From the NCBI GenBank assembly GCA_964460075.1, contig CAYWPC010000001.1, forward strand, positions 62,001-126,000: a stretch of 64,000 nt of DNA, written 5' to 3'. Positions 7,642 to 16,423 of the stretch are shown here, piece after piece. The stretch comes from JAMBLL01 sp964460075 (lineage in GTDB: Bacteria; Actinomycetota; Acidimicrobiia; Spongiisociales; UBA5794). Position 1 is the first letter of the stretch; the number at the start of each line of letters is the position of its first letter. The notes beneath the pieces were generated by a model, which saw nothing but the letters and a program-made list of their open reading frames with translations, ran no database searches and was not told the DNA's origin. Made by a program: the position numbers and the translations under genes.

Positions 7642-10037
7642 AGCTGACACTGGGATGGCTACGCGAATTCATCGACCTCCCAAGCGACGACCCCGAAGCG
7701 CTCGTGGAGGCCTTCGAGAGCCTAGGTCACGAGGTCGAGGACTGGCACATGGTTGAGCCCTCGTTCTCGGGCGTCGTCGTCGGGAACGTTCTGGAGGTCG
7801 CCGCGCATCCGAATGCAGACCAAGTCCGTCTCACGAAGGTCGACGTTGGCACCGGAGTGCTCGACATCATCTGTGGGGCGTGGAATTTCGAAGCAGGAGC
7901 AGTTGTGCCCGTCGCGATCCCAGGGGCTGTCCTCGGCGGCGATTTCACGATCACCCGACGAGACATCCGCGGCATTACCTCGCACGGAATGATCTGCTCT
8001 GAAGCTGAGCTCCGCATCGGTGACGACGCGGAAGGAATCATGGTCCTTAACGACGATTACCCCGACGCCGCCACCATGATCGGAGCGCCATTCGCCGACA
8101 TCATCGCAATGCCGGACGTGTATTTCGAGGTCAATGTGACACCGAATCGGCCCGACTGCCTTTCTGTGTATGGCCTGGCCCGCGACCTCGCTGCACTCTA
8201 CGAGGTTCCCCTTCGAGATCACGAGATCGCCGTTACCGAAAGCGGCGATCCTTCGACTCTGACCGTGACCATATCCGAGCCAGATATGTGCCCAAGATTC
8301 GCAGGCAGACAGGTGAGAGGCATCACCGTTGGGGTATCACCGCATTGGTTGCGTTGGCGGCTTCAACAGGCAGGGGTTCGTCCAATTTCGAACGTCGTCG
8401 ACGCCTCGAACTACGCGATGATCGAATTTGGACACCCCACCCATGCCTTCGATCTGGACCGCCTTGGTGGTTCTATCGGTGTGCGCATGGCGGTCGAAGG
8501 AGAGCGGATCGTCACCCTCGATAACAACGAGAGAGTCTTGGCATCTAGCGATATCGTCGTCACAAACGGTGCAACACCCGTCGCTATCGGGGGTGTCATG
8601 GGTGGCATCTCAACGGAGGTACACGAAGGTACAACCGATGTCCTCGTCGAGGCTGCCTATTGGAATCCCGCAAACATTCTGATGACGTCCAAACGGCTCG
8701 CTCTCCGATCGGAAGCATCTGCACGCTTCGAGCGAGGTGCAGACCCGTCGTTCTGCCAACGTGGTGCAGACCGCGTCGCCCAACTGCTCGAACTCATTGC
8801 GGGCGGTGCTCCAGCACCATGCCCCATCGACGTCAACCCTGGCAATATCCAACCGTGGACCGTTGATTACCCGTTGTCGGAGACGCGGCGGATCCTGGGA
8901 ATCGAGCTCGATAGTGCCACCACGTCGAACCTGCTGAGCCGTTTGACGTTCGGTGTCGAAGGAGTCGACCCGATCACGGTGACGGTTCCAACGAGACGGC
9001 CGGACGTGCGCAGAAAAGTCGATCTCGTCGAAGAGATCGCACGACTCCACGGCTTTGCGGGCATCCCAGACAGCGTTCCCTGTGGCCCGGGTGGGGGACT
9101 TGGCATCGAGGAGACTCGTATCAGGCAGATACGCACGATCATGGTCGGAGCCGGATTCAACGAGTCGCTCACGTTTTCGTTTGTCGGCCTTGATGACCTA
9201 GCGTTGCTCGACACCGACGATGCGTCGCTGTCGGATCGAGCAATACGTGTCGTCAATCCGCTCAACGATGCCGAAGGTGTCATGCGGACGTCACTGATTC
9301 CTGGCCTCCTCAAGAGCGCAGCATCGAACATGGCACGAAGGCTCCCGTCCGTGGCACTATTCGAGATCGGAAAGGTCTTCCTGCCCAGCGGTGGAGAGCT
9401 GCCAGACCAGCCAGATCGTATCGGATTCATTCTTGCTGGCGAGATCGATCCAGAATGGCTCTCTAGTGTCGGTGGCTACGACGTATACGACGGGACCGGA
9501 ATCGTCGAGCTGCTCGCTAGGACGCTGAGGGTTCCCGATCTCGAACTCGCGCAGGCCTCCAGACCACCATTCCACCCAGGACGATGTGCCGAGGTACGTA
9601 TCGAAGGCGAGGTCGTCGGTGCGGTCGGGGAGATACACCCACGAGTCGTCGAAGCCTTCGGACTGGCCAATCGCGTGGTCGTTGGTGAGCTGAATCTCGA
9701 CGTCTTCACTGCCGATCGCGGTCATTGGCTCTACGAGCCGCCGAGCGCGTTTCCTCCAGCTGTGTTCGATCTCGCTTTCGCTGCCAGCAAGGACGTCCCT
9801 GCCGCGGCCATCCTCGATGCTGCACGAAGTGGTGCAGGAGACCTTCTCGAGCACAGTCGACTCTTCGACGTCTTCATCGGAGAGTCCATCGGAGAGGGAA
9901 TGGTGTCATACGCTGTGAACTTTCGGCTCCGCGCCGACGACCGGACACTCACCGACGAGGAAGTAGGCCCGATTCGCAGGCGGATCGTCGAGTCCGTTCT
10001 CGCATCTACGGGTGCCGTCCTGCGAGGAGAGGTCTGA
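7638..10037 (+). CDS. pheT: Phenylalanyl-tRNA synthetase beta subunit
   Basis: 799-aa structural, tRNA-binding and editing subunit of PheRS. Domain order is normal: MKLTLGWLREFIDLP start, an EMAP/tRNA-binding domain (HPNADQVRLTKVDVG), the B3/B4 editing region (VTPNRPDCLSVYGLARDL), B5 (RRPDVRRKVDLVEEIARLHG) and a C-terminal ferredoxin-like anticodon-binding domain (FPPAVFDLAF). ATG 7638 is chosen over an upstream in-frame start at 7470, which lies inside pheS. The stop at 10035-10037 overlaps the presumed CUG start of mpg. Confidence 0.97.
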   Translation: MKLTLGWLREFIDLPSDDPEALVEAFESLGHEVEDWHMVEPSFSGVVVGNVLEVAAHPNADQVRLTKVDVGTGVLDIICGAWNFEAGAVVPVAIPGAVLGGDFTITRRDIRGITSHGMICSEAELRIGDDAEGIMVLNDDYPDAATMIGAPFADIIAMPDVYFEVNVTPNRPDCLSVYGLARDLAALYEVPLRDHEIAVTESGDPSTLTVTISEPDMCPRFAGRQVRGITVGVSPHWLRWRLQQAGVRPISNVVDASNYAMIEFGHPTHAFDLDRLGGSIGVRMAVEGERIVTLDNNERVLASSDIVVTNGATPVAIGGVMGGISTEVHEGTTDVLVEAAYWNPANILMTSKRLALRSEASARFERGADPSFCQRGADRVAQLLELIAGGAPAPCPIDVNPGNIQPWTVDYPLSETRRILGIELDSATTSNLLSRLTFGVEGVDPITVTVPTRRPDVRRKVDLVEEIARLHGFAGIPDSVPCGPGGGLGIEETRIRQIRTIMVGAGFNESLTFSFVGLDDLALLDTDDASLSDRAIRVVNPLNDAEGVMRTSLIPGLLKSAASNMARRLPSVALFEIGKVFLPSGGELPDQPDRIGFILAGEIDPEWLSSVGGYDVYDGTGIVELLARTLRVPDLELAQASRPPFHPGRCAEVRIEGEVVGAVGEIHPRVVEAFGLANRVVVGELNLDVFTADRGHWLYEPPSAFPPAVFDLAFAASKDVPAAAILDAARSGAGDLLEHSRLFDVFIGESIGEGMVSYAVNFRLRADDRTLTDEEVGPIRRRIVESVLASTGAVLRGEV

Positions 10038-10594
10038 TACCATCTTCTGCCCTCCTGAAACTGCTTGAAGGACGACCTGAGGCAGTTGCCCCGCTCCTGC
10101 TGGGTGCGCAGATCTCGACCACCGTCTCGGGCTTACCAGTGAGGATTGCCGTCGATGAGGTCGAGGCGTACGGAGGGACGGACGACCCTGCGAGCCACGC
10201 GTATCGGCGCCGAACCGACAGGAATGACCCAATGTTCGGGTCAGAAGGAACCGTCTACGTATACAGATCGTACGGTATCCACTGGTGCGTGAACATCGTC
10301 ACCTGTCCCGTCGGCACACCGGCTGCGATACTCATACGCGGCGGCAAGGTGGTAGCGGGTGTGGACGCTGCATCGCGTCGCAGAGGTCGAAAGGATCACC
10401 TCGCGGATGGCCCAGGAAAGCTGTGTCAGGCCTTGTCAATCGACGGTTCTATGACAGGCTCGAGGTTGAACACTGGAGCCATCGAGTTCACACTCGGAAA
10501 CCATGGCAGCCCGAAGTTCGAAGCATCGCCACGTATCGGTATCACGCGTGCAACAGACAAGCTGTGGCGTTTCAGTATCCCTGCCGATAGGTGA
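10034..10594 (+). CDS. mpg: 3-methyladenine DNA glycosylase, non-AUG start
   Basis: AAG/MPG-family base-excision enzyme that flips out and removes alkylated purines. The core is complete: the VDEVEAYGGTDDPASHA catalytic segment with the conserved Glu, MFGSEGTVYVYRSYGIHWCVN, DGPGKLCQAL and SPRIGIT. No ATG, GTG or TTG exists where the family begins; the first is GTG 10139, which removes the whole first helix. CTG 10034 overlaps the pheT stop as CTGA, and ATA 10037 is an alternative. An aggagagg run (10025-10032) lies just upstream. Length would be 186 aa. Fused translation from the pheT frame can be excluded because it stops. Confidence 0.88.
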   Translation: MIPSSALLKLLEGRPEAVAPLLLGAQISTTVSGLPVRIAVDEVEAYGGTDDPASHAYRRRTDRNDPMFGSEGTVYVYRSYGIHWCVNIVTCPVGTPAAILIRGGKVVAGVDAASRRRGRKDHLADGPGKLCQALSIDGSMTGSRLNTGAIEFTLGNHGSPKFEASPRIGITRATDKLWRFSIPADR

Positions 10595-10622
10595 CGCACA
10601 CACGTGTACGCTTCTGCCCACC

Positions 10623-11816
10623 ATGAAGACCCCGCTCGAACAGTTCGACTACATCACGCGCACAGTCGACGTCACGCTCCCCGAAGGGGCGCTCCTCTCT
10701 CAATTGGAACGCGACGAGCCTTTGCGCGTCAAGTTCGGTGTTGACCCAACCGCGCCAGATGTCACCCTTGGCTGGGCTGTCGTCTTCGACCTTCTCCGTC
10801 GCTTTCAGGAGATGGGACACACCGCTGTCGTGATTCTTGGTGACTTCACCGCCCAGGTCGGGGATCCATCAGGAAAGAGCAAGACGAGGCGTCGCCTCTC
10901 GGACGGCGAAGTGAACGAGTACGTCGATGCGGCTCTTCCAACTATGAGGTCACTCCTGTTGCCCGAACGCCTTGAGATACGCAGAAACTCGGAGTGGCTG
11001 GGTGCAATGGACATGGCCGGTGTGCTCGACATGACCGCACAAGTCACGGTGTCGCGACTGATGGACCGTGACGACTTCGCCAAGCGGTGGCAAACCAACG
11101 AGCCGATATCTCTCATCGAATTCATGTACCCGCTGCTACAAGGGACCGACTCGGTCGCCGTGCAGGCAGACGTCGAGATCGGTGGGAGCGACCAACTCCT
11201 CAACCTGCTGATGGGTCGAGATCTCCAAGAGAAGGCTGGCCAGACGGGGCAATCGATCGTCACCGTGCCTCTTCTCGTCGGAACGGACGGCGTACACAAG
11301 ATGTCGCAATCTCTTGGCAACTACATCTCGGTGCGTGACAATCCGAACGAGATGTTCGGAAAGACGATGTCGATCCCTGACCAAGCGATGCCTCAGTGGT
11401 TCAGACTCGCAGCCGGCGTGTCTGCAAACGAGCTTCAAGAGATCACCAGCGGCCTCGCCAATGGTTCACTTCACCCTGGGGACACGAAGAGACGACTCGC
11501 GCGAGCCGTCGTCACTCGGTTTCACAGCGAAGAGTCAGCGGATGGTGCGGAGCAATCATTCAACAGGGTCTTTCGCGACAAAGGACTCCCAGACGACATA
11601 GCAACAGCCCCCCTCGGGGACAGCGACGTCGTGTGGCTGCCCAGGGCGCTCACAGAAGCGGGAGTCACCGCCTCTAACGGGGAGGCGCGACGCCTCATCG
11701 CTCAGGGAGCCGTCAAGGTCGACGGCGAACGAATTACCAGCGAAGACATCGAGGTCTCGGGGCTTCGAGACCGCGTCCTACAGATCGGAAAGCGTCGGTT
11801 TATCCGCTTTGTTTGA
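10623..11816 (+). CDS. tyrS: Tyrosyl-tRNA synthetase
   Basis: Class Ic synthetase of 397 aa with the Rossmann catalytic domain (KFGVDPTAPD, GDFTAQVGDPSGKSK, SDQLLNLLMGRDLQ) and a C-terminal S4 RNA-binding domain (EARRLIAQGAVKVDGERI). Both signature motifs are atypical: the HIGH-equivalent reads TLGW and the KMSKS-equivalent reads KMSQS. ATG 10623 is chosen because the upstream in-frame sequence overlaps mpg. A TACGCT -10-like hexamer lies at 10607-10612. Confidence 0.94.
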   Translation: MKTPLEQFDYITRTVDVTLPEGALLSQLERDEPLRVKFGVDPTAPDVTLGWAVVFDLLRRFQEMGHTAVVILGDFTAQVGDPSGKSKTRRRLSDGEVNEYVDAALPTMRSLLLPERLEIRRNSEWLGAMDMAGVLDMTAQVTVSRLMDRDDFAKRWQTNEPISLIEFMYPLLQGTDSVAVQADVEIGGSDQLLNLLMGRDLQEKAGQTGQSIVTVPLLVGTDGVHKMSQSLGNYISVRDNPNEMFGKTMSIPDQAMPQWFRLAAGVSANELQEITSGLANGSLHPGDTKRRLARAVVTRFHSEESADGAEQSFNRVFRDKGLPDDIATAPLGDSDVVWLPRALTEAGVTASNGEARRLIAQGAVKVDGERITSEDIEVSGLRDRVLQIGKRRFIRFV

Positions 11817-11849
11817 GGCATCCTGTCGTTTGGACACCGACTCAAGTCC

Positions 11850-11855
11850 TATCCT
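11850..11855 (+). promoter_or_regulatory. -10 element, leaderless thiI promoter
   Basis: TATCCT placed 6 nt before ATG 11862, with no ribosome site between. TTGGAC (11830-11835) lies upstream but at a short 14-nt spacing. Confidence 0.5.
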
Positions 11856-11861
11856 TGCCCT

Positions 11862-13055
11862 ATGCGATCGGCTCCAACCCTTCCAACACTGCACGTCACC
11901 TTGAGCGGAGACATCTTCCTCAAGTCACGGCGCACCCAACAACGCCTCATCAGGCAGGTTCGATCAAACTTGGGCGAGGCGCTTGCGAAGGTTGGCTATG
12001 ACGGACCGCTGAAGAGAATCGGTACACACAGATTTGCTCTCTCACCCGATACCGCCTCCCTTGCGTCCGTTCATACCGCCGCTCTCACGGTCTTCGGGGT
12101 CTCAACTGTGGATGCGGTTGTCGAACAGCCGTTCGAGACGTTCGAGCAACTTGCTGAGACGGTGGCGGCGGAGACTGCCCACCGTGTCGTAGGTCGCACA
12201 TTCGCTGTCAGGGTCAAGCGGCGTGGAACTCACGGTTGGACATCGGTCGATCTTGCGAGGTCGATCGGCTCGCTGCTGGTAGACGCCGGAGGTTCCGTGG
12301 ACCTGACAAGCCCGGAGATATCGGTCGATGTCACGGTGCTCGACAATCGAGCCTTCATCGTGATTGACCATCGGCGGGGAGAGGGAGGACTCCCGATCGG
12401 TACTCAAGACCGCGTTCTCTGTCTGATATCGGGAGGCTTCGACAGCGTCGTTGCGGCCTGGATGTTGATGTCGCGGGGGTGCAGGGTCGACTTCGTTCAC
12501 TTCTCGCTGAATTGTGCCCAATCCGATCATGCCCTCGCCGTCGCGCGCGAACTCTGGTCCACGTGGGGACACGGCATGGAGCCGACGATGCATCTCGTAG
12601 AGTTCCAACCGGTGAAGGACGCTCTGTACGAAAACGTTGAGTCCCGTATGCGTCAGGTCACGCTGAAGGTGATGATGGCGAAGGCAGCCGATCACATCGC
12701 GACCGCTCAAGGCATATCGGCACTCGTCACAGGTGACGCAATGGGACAGGTATCGTCCCAAACACTCCCGCACCTCGTGGCCGTCTCTCGTGCCACGGAG
12801 ACACCGATCCTGCGACCACTCCTCGGTCTGCCCAAGGAAACAATCATCGATCTTGCCAGGACCGTCGGCACAGCCGAGCTCTCCGCCCGTGCACAGGAAG
12901 TGTGCGACCTATCCGAAGGGCGCCCTGTCGCCACGTCGTCGTCGATAAGGGCCGTCGATGCAACGGTCGCCTCGATACCAGAACACACACTTGCAGACGT
13001 CATCTCGACAGCGAAGGTGTTCTCTCTAGCCGATTGGTCGCCAGGACAGTTCTAG
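11862..13055 (+). CDS. thiI: tRNA 4-thiouridine synthase ThiI (no rhodanese domain)
   Basis: Adenylates U8 of tRNA for sulfur transfer, and in many bacteria also supplies sulfur for thiamine thiazole. It has an N-terminal ferredoxin-like plus THUMP RNA-binding region (to ~residue 165) and a PP-loop ATPase domain with SGGFDS at 190-195. GDAMGQVSSQTL and the conserved Cys348 (in AQEVCDL) follow. The C-terminal rhodanese domain found in enterobacterial ThiI is absent, as in many other bacteria, so a separate sulfur donor is implied. Length is 397 aa. It appears to start at the first nucleotide of its transcript. Confidence 0.92.
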   Translation: MRSAPTLPTLHVTLSGDIFLKSRRTQQRLIRQVRSNLGEALAKVGYDGPLKRIGTHRFALSPDTASLASVHTAALTVFGVSTVDAVVEQPFETFEQLAETVAAETAHRVVGRTFAVRVKRRGTHGWTSVDLARSIGSLLVDAGGSVDLTSPEISVDVTVLDNRAFIVIDHRRGEGGLPIGTQDRVLCLISGGFDSVVAAWMLMSRGCRVDFVHFSLNCAQSDHALAVARELWSTWGHGMEPTMHLVEFQPVKDALYENVESRMRQVTLKVMMAKAADHIATAQGISALVTGDAMGQVSSQTLPHLVAVSRATETPILRPLLGLPKETIIDLARTVGTAELSARAQEVCDLSEGRPVATSSSIRAVDATVASIPEHTLADVISTAKVFSLADWSPGQF

Positions 13056-13076
13056 CAACCCAGGAGCGTACGGCTC

Positions 13077-14021
13077 TCAACCACCAGCCGAAGTGGCGAG
13101 AACATCCAACGCAACGTTGCCACCAGAGACGATGACCCCGACCCTGCGACCGCTGAATTGGGATCGATATCGCACAATGGCAGCAATAGCCGTTGCCGAG
13201 GAAGGCTCGATGATGATCTTCATTCGCACCGCGATGAGGCGCATGGCATCGAGCATCTCTTCCTCCGAGACAACAAGGATTCGTCGTTCTGCGGATCTCA
13301 GAATGTCGAAGGCACACGCGCCGATTCCCGTGAGGAGCCCATCGCCGACGCTTCGCTCACCGGTCGCAGGGTACCGAATACCGTCACGCAGGGAACGGAA
13401 GGCATCATCTACGATCTCTGGCTCGGCACCGACAATGTCGATGCCCGCATGCATTCCGACGAGAGATGCACCACCCAGAAGGCCACCGCCGCCGATCGGG
13501 GCGACAATGACGTCTAAATCAGCGACTTGGTCGACAAGCTCGAGGGTCGCCGTACCCTGCCCGGCGATCACAGCCGGATCGTCGAACGGATGCACAACCA
13601 CAGCGCCGGTGCGCTCGTGGAGCGAGCGGAGGGTTGTTGAGCGCTCGTCCTGCTCACAAAACACGATTTCGGCTCCGTATCCCAACACGGCATCCACCTT
13701 GACAGCGGGTGCGTGAACCGGCATGACGATTGTTGCTGGGATACCACGAATCCTTGCTGCATACGCAACGGCTTGCCCGTGGTTGCCAGACGAATGCGTC
13801 ACTACCCCCCGAGCGATCTCTTCGTCACTGAGCGAAAGCACCGCGTTGGTTGCACCACGAGCCTTGAAAGCACCAACCTTCTGAAAGTTCTCAGCCTTCA
13901 AGAACACGGATCCACCTACGACATCGTCGAGGTATGTACTCGTGAGAACTGGTGTTCGATGTACGTAGGGAGCAATGCGAGTCGCAGCTAGGAGAATGTC
14001 GTCATAGGTCGGATGTGTCAC
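13077..14021 (-). CDS. PLP-dependent threonine/serine ammonia-lyase-like enzyme
   Basis: Fold-type II pyridoxal-phosphate enzyme of 314 aa. The Schiff-base lysine is in VGAFKARGATNAV, the phosphate/substrate loop is SSGNHGQA, and the glycine-rich PLP cup is PIGGGGLLGG. This short single-domain form, without a C-terminal ACT regulatory domain, resembles serine racemase or catabolic threonine dehydratase rather than biosynthetic IlvA. Substrate cannot be fixed from sequence. GTG start at 14021. The gene is convergent with thiI (21-nt gap) and divergent from the DivIVA-type gene. Confidence 0.88.
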   Translation of the reverse strand: MTHPTYDDILLAATRIAPYVHRTPVLTSTYLDDVVGGSVFLKAENFQKVGAFKARGATNAVLSLSDEEIARGVVTHSSGNHGQAVAYAARIRGIPATIVMPVHAPAVKVDAVLGYGAEIVFCEQDERSTTLRSLHERTGAVVVHPFDDPAVIAGQGTATLELVDQVADLDVIVAPIGGGGLLGGASLVGMHAGIDIVGAEPEIVDDAFRSLRDGIRYPATGERSVGDGLLTGIGACAFDILRSAERRILVVSEEEMLDAMRLIAVRMKIIIEPSSATAIAAIVRYRSQFSGRRVGVIVSGGNVALDVLATSAGG

Positions 14022-14144
14022 AACAGGACTCCAGCTTCGCGGCTAGGTGATCTCATGATGGTCAACGGTACAACGATCGTGTTTGGGACGGCGTCACGGG
14101 AGCGCTGTCACCTTTGGTCGCCTACCGACGAGCACACAGAGGGC

Positions 14145-14173
14145 TTGACCATATGCAATGTTCATCGTACGGT
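14145..14173 (+). promoter_or_regulatory. Strong sigma-70-type promoter of the DivIVA/OmpA cluster
   Basis: TTGACC (14145-14150), exactly 17 nt, then TACGGT (14168-14173). This is the best housekeeping promoter match in the window. Transcription would begin near 14180, about 45 nt upstream of ATG 14227. Confidence 0.7.
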
Positions 14174-14226
14174 GAGCGTAGGCTCGATTGCAGAGGTGGG
14201 AAGGCGACCCCGACACAAGGTCGTAT

Positions 14227-14925
14227 ATGCAGTCGCTGGCACGCAGGATCCGCGCGAAGGAGTTCACTCGATCGCGCCGCGGCATCGCCCCAGCCGACGT
14301 GGCAGCATTCCTCGCAGACGTAGCAGATGATGTCGAGCAACTCGAGGGAGAGCTACGCCGAGAGACCGTGAAAGTCATCGCTCTTGAGCGACGTCTCGAG
14401 TCACCACTCCACGCTGAGGGGGACATCGAGGCAGCCTTTCTCGCCGCAGCTGAAACGAAGCAGCGCCTCATCGACGAGGCTCACCGGCGGGCACGCGAGA
14501 TCATCGCAGAAGCCAATGCTCACGCTGCAACCCTCATCGCGGGACCCACAAAGGCGGCGCGTTCCGCACAGGATGACAGTGCCGCGATCCTGCAGCAAGC
14601 CAGAGAGCGCCTCACGAGCGCAACTAGCGAAGCAATAGTGATCCAAGAACGTGCGCTGGCGGAGGCCGAGACGATCGAAGCGGACGCAGCGGCGCGTGCA
14701 CGGCTGGCCCTTGAGGAGATGGACCGCAGAGCGCGCGAGATCATTGATGCGGCACGCAACGAGGCTGCTGTCAGGATCACTGCAGCAAAGCGATCCGGCG
14801 AGGACATTCGAAGTGCCTTGGAATCGCAACACCAGGACCTCATCGAGCGCGTCCAGTCGCTGCGGACAGCGGTCATCGGGATGATTGAAGAGGGACCGTC
14901 ACCTGGTCAAGCCTCTCGGCTGTGA
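14227..14925 (+). CDS. DivIVA-domain coiled-coil protein
   Basis: The first ~45 residues carry the DivIVA membrane-targeting motif (RIRAKEFTRSRRGIAPADVAAFLADV). About 180 residues of highly charged Ala/Glu/Arg heptad-rich coiled coil follow. DivIVA proteins (Wag31, GpsB relatives) recognise curved membranes and recruit cell-wall synthesis or division factors. Here the partner is likely envelope-related because a BON-OmpA protein follows. The ATG at 14227 starts the domain cleanly; an upstream TTG (14188) is possible. The stop overlaps the next micro-gene as GTGA. Confidence 0.82.
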   Translation: MQSLARRIRAKEFTRSRRGIAPADVAAFLADVADDVEQLEGELRRETVKVIALERRLESPLHAEGDIEAAFLAAAETKQRLIDEAHRRAREIIAEANAHAATLIAGPTKAARSAQDDSAAILQQARERLTSATSEAIVIQERALAEAETIEADAAARARLALEEMDRRAREIIDAARNEAAVRITAAKRSGEDIRSALESQHQDLIERVQSLRTAVIGMIEEGPSPGQASRL

Positions 14926-15080
14926 TCAGCGATGTCCAAGGTGCAGCCACCGGTGATTCCTCGCTCGATGAGGCACCCTGCGTCGTTGGGTATCTCACGG
15001 CGCGTGCATGCAGTCGTGACACCGAAAAGAGCGCCGAGGCGATAGCCTCCATGGTGATCCGAGAGAAGGACGATGGCTAG
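14922..15080 (+). CDS. 52-aa micro-gene coupled to DivIVA and OmpA genes
   Basis: GTG 14922 overlaps the upstream stop (GTGA), and the TAG 15078-15080 overlaps the ATG of the OmpA-type gene by 8 nt, so it exactly fills the gap between two genes. The product starts VISDVQGAATGD and contains two cysteines (near residues 20 and 30), then an acidic-basic tail ending in REKDDG. No signal peptide, membrane segment or known domain is recognised. Coding status rests on the exact double overlap and in-frame codon choice like that of the neighbours; function unknown. Confidence 0.5.
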   Translation: MISDVQGAATGDSSLDEAPCVVGYLTARACSRDTEKSAEAIASMVIREKDDG

Positions 15081-16254
15081 GAAGAGGGGACGCGGCGTCA
15101 GCGACGTCGCCAAGTACACGGGCGGCCGTGCATCCACGGCTCCGCCCTTCGGCGCCGTGCACGAGGATGAACCGCCCATCTCCCACCTCGCCTTCTCACT
15201 CATCGTGCTCGTGTCCATCCTGCTTCTCCTGTTTCTCGCCGTCAGGTTCGGAACTGCACGAATTGAATCTGATCTCGAAACTCGCGTCACAGGCGCCTTG
15301 CTGACTGCTGGATACCCGAATGTGGCTGTCGATGCGGTCGGATCGTCCATACACCTCTCAGGCTCGATCACGACCGACCAGGACCAGAGCGAAGCTATGG
15401 CTGTCGCAGGAAGCGTGCGGGGCGTCTCAGCCGTTCAGGGCTCCGTATGGCCCGTGTTCACCGGTGAACCAACCGAGGTCATCGTCACAGGAGACGGACT
15501 CGACATACGCTGGGGATCCGGCTTTGTCATTGTGTCCGGTTCCATTTCGACACCAGAGAAAAAGACCTTCATCGCTGACACCCTGGCATCCACGTTTCCT
15601 GGGGGTGTGAGCGTCGGCAAGCTCACGCCAACCGTTGGTCTGGAAAACGAATCGGCGTGGCTGGGCACCACCATTGGATTGGTCCAGCGCTTTGCAACCA
15701 AGCTCCCGGCGGGTCGCGTTGCTGTAAATCCCGACGCTCGCCTCCTGGCTGTTGTCGGTGTGACCGAGGACAAGGCACTACGTAACGAGCTGAACCAGCT
15801 CGCAGCTGAGACGGGGGCGTCACTCGGGTTTTCGGTGACGGCAGGCATCAGACTCTCCGAGCCGCCCCCACCAGAAACCGACGTTGAGGTGCTCCAAGTG
15901 AGCCTGGACCAGTTGATCGAGGGGAAAGTCGTCGAATTCAACGTGAAGAGCTACGACCTCACAGAGGAAGGCATGAAACTCCTCGACGAGATCTCGACGG
16001 CGCTCGAGAAGGTTCCGAACGTCCGTGTCGAGATCGCAGGTCACACCGACTCGCATGGATCAGATCAGGACAATCTCACACTCTCCGAGCAACGAGCGAC
16101 CGCCGTCCTCGACTATCTCGTCGCAAAAGGCGCGGTGCGTGATCGTTTCGACGTCATCGGCTACGGTGAGGCAAAGCCGATCGCTGACAACACCACTGCG
16201 AGCGGACGAGCAAGAAATCGCAGGATCGAGTTCAGAGCCCTGTCGGAGGGATAG
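15073..16254 (+). CDS. Membrane-anchored BON-OmpA family protein
   Basis: 393 aa. A cytoplasmic N-terminus (~45 residues) is followed by one hydrophobic helix at about 47-65 (HLAFSLIVLVSILLLLFLAV). Two BON-like lipid-binding repeats follow at about 70-270, then a C-terminal OmpA domain with the peptidoglycan-binding pattern (VRVEIAGHTDSHG, LSEQRATAVLDYL, GYGEAKPIADN, NRRIEF). This layout matches mycobacterial OmpATb/ArfA. The OmpA domain would grip diaminopimelate in the wall. It lies in one unit with the DivIVA-type gene, suggesting a link between the polar scaffold and the wall. Confidence 0.87.
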   Translation: MARKRGRGVSDVAKYTGGRASTAPPFGAVHEDEPPISHLAFSLIVLVSILLLLFLAVRFGTARIESDLETRVTGALLTAGYPNVAVDAVGSSIHLSGSITTDQDQSEAMAVAGSVRGVSAVQGSVWPVFTGEPTEVIVTGDGLDIRWGSGFVIVSGSISTPEKKTFIADTLASTFPGGVSVGKLTPTVGLENESAWLGTTIGLVQRFATKLPAGRVAVNPDARLLAVVGVTEDKALRNELNQLAAETGASLGFSVTAGIRLSEPPPPETDVEVLQVSLDQLIEGKVVEFNVKSYDLTEEGMKLLDEISTALEKVPNVRVEIAGHTDSHGSDQDNLTLSEQRATAVLDYLVAKGAVRDRFDVIGYGEAKPIADNTTASGRARNRRIEFRALSEG

Positions 16255-16257
16255 ATT

Positions 16258-16380
16258 TTGACCTACGTCGCTTCCCAGATCATCGTATGGATCATCGCTG
16301 CACTCCTCGTCGGATTCCTGATCGGCTGGACGACGTGCTCTCGAAAGGGGAGAGTCAAGAAGAAGCGAAGACGGTTCTAA
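16258..16380 (+). CDS. 40-aa membrane micro-protein
   Basis: TTG 16258 lies 3 nt past the OmpA-type stop, behind a strong ribosome site (ggaggg, 7 nt spacing). The product has one hydrophobic helix (ASQIIVWIIAALLVGFLIG), a cysteine just after it and a very basic tail (SRKGRVKKKRRRF), predicting an N-out, C-in bitopic protein. In mycobacteria, arfA is followed by the small membrane genes arfB and arfC. A similar accessory role is suggested by position only. Confidence 0.65.
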   Translation: MTYVASQIIVWIIAALLVGFLIGWTTCSRKGRVKKKRRRF

Positions 16381-16423
16381 GGATCCATAGCAGGCGAATG
16401 ACGTCTGAGTCGCAGAGAGCCAC

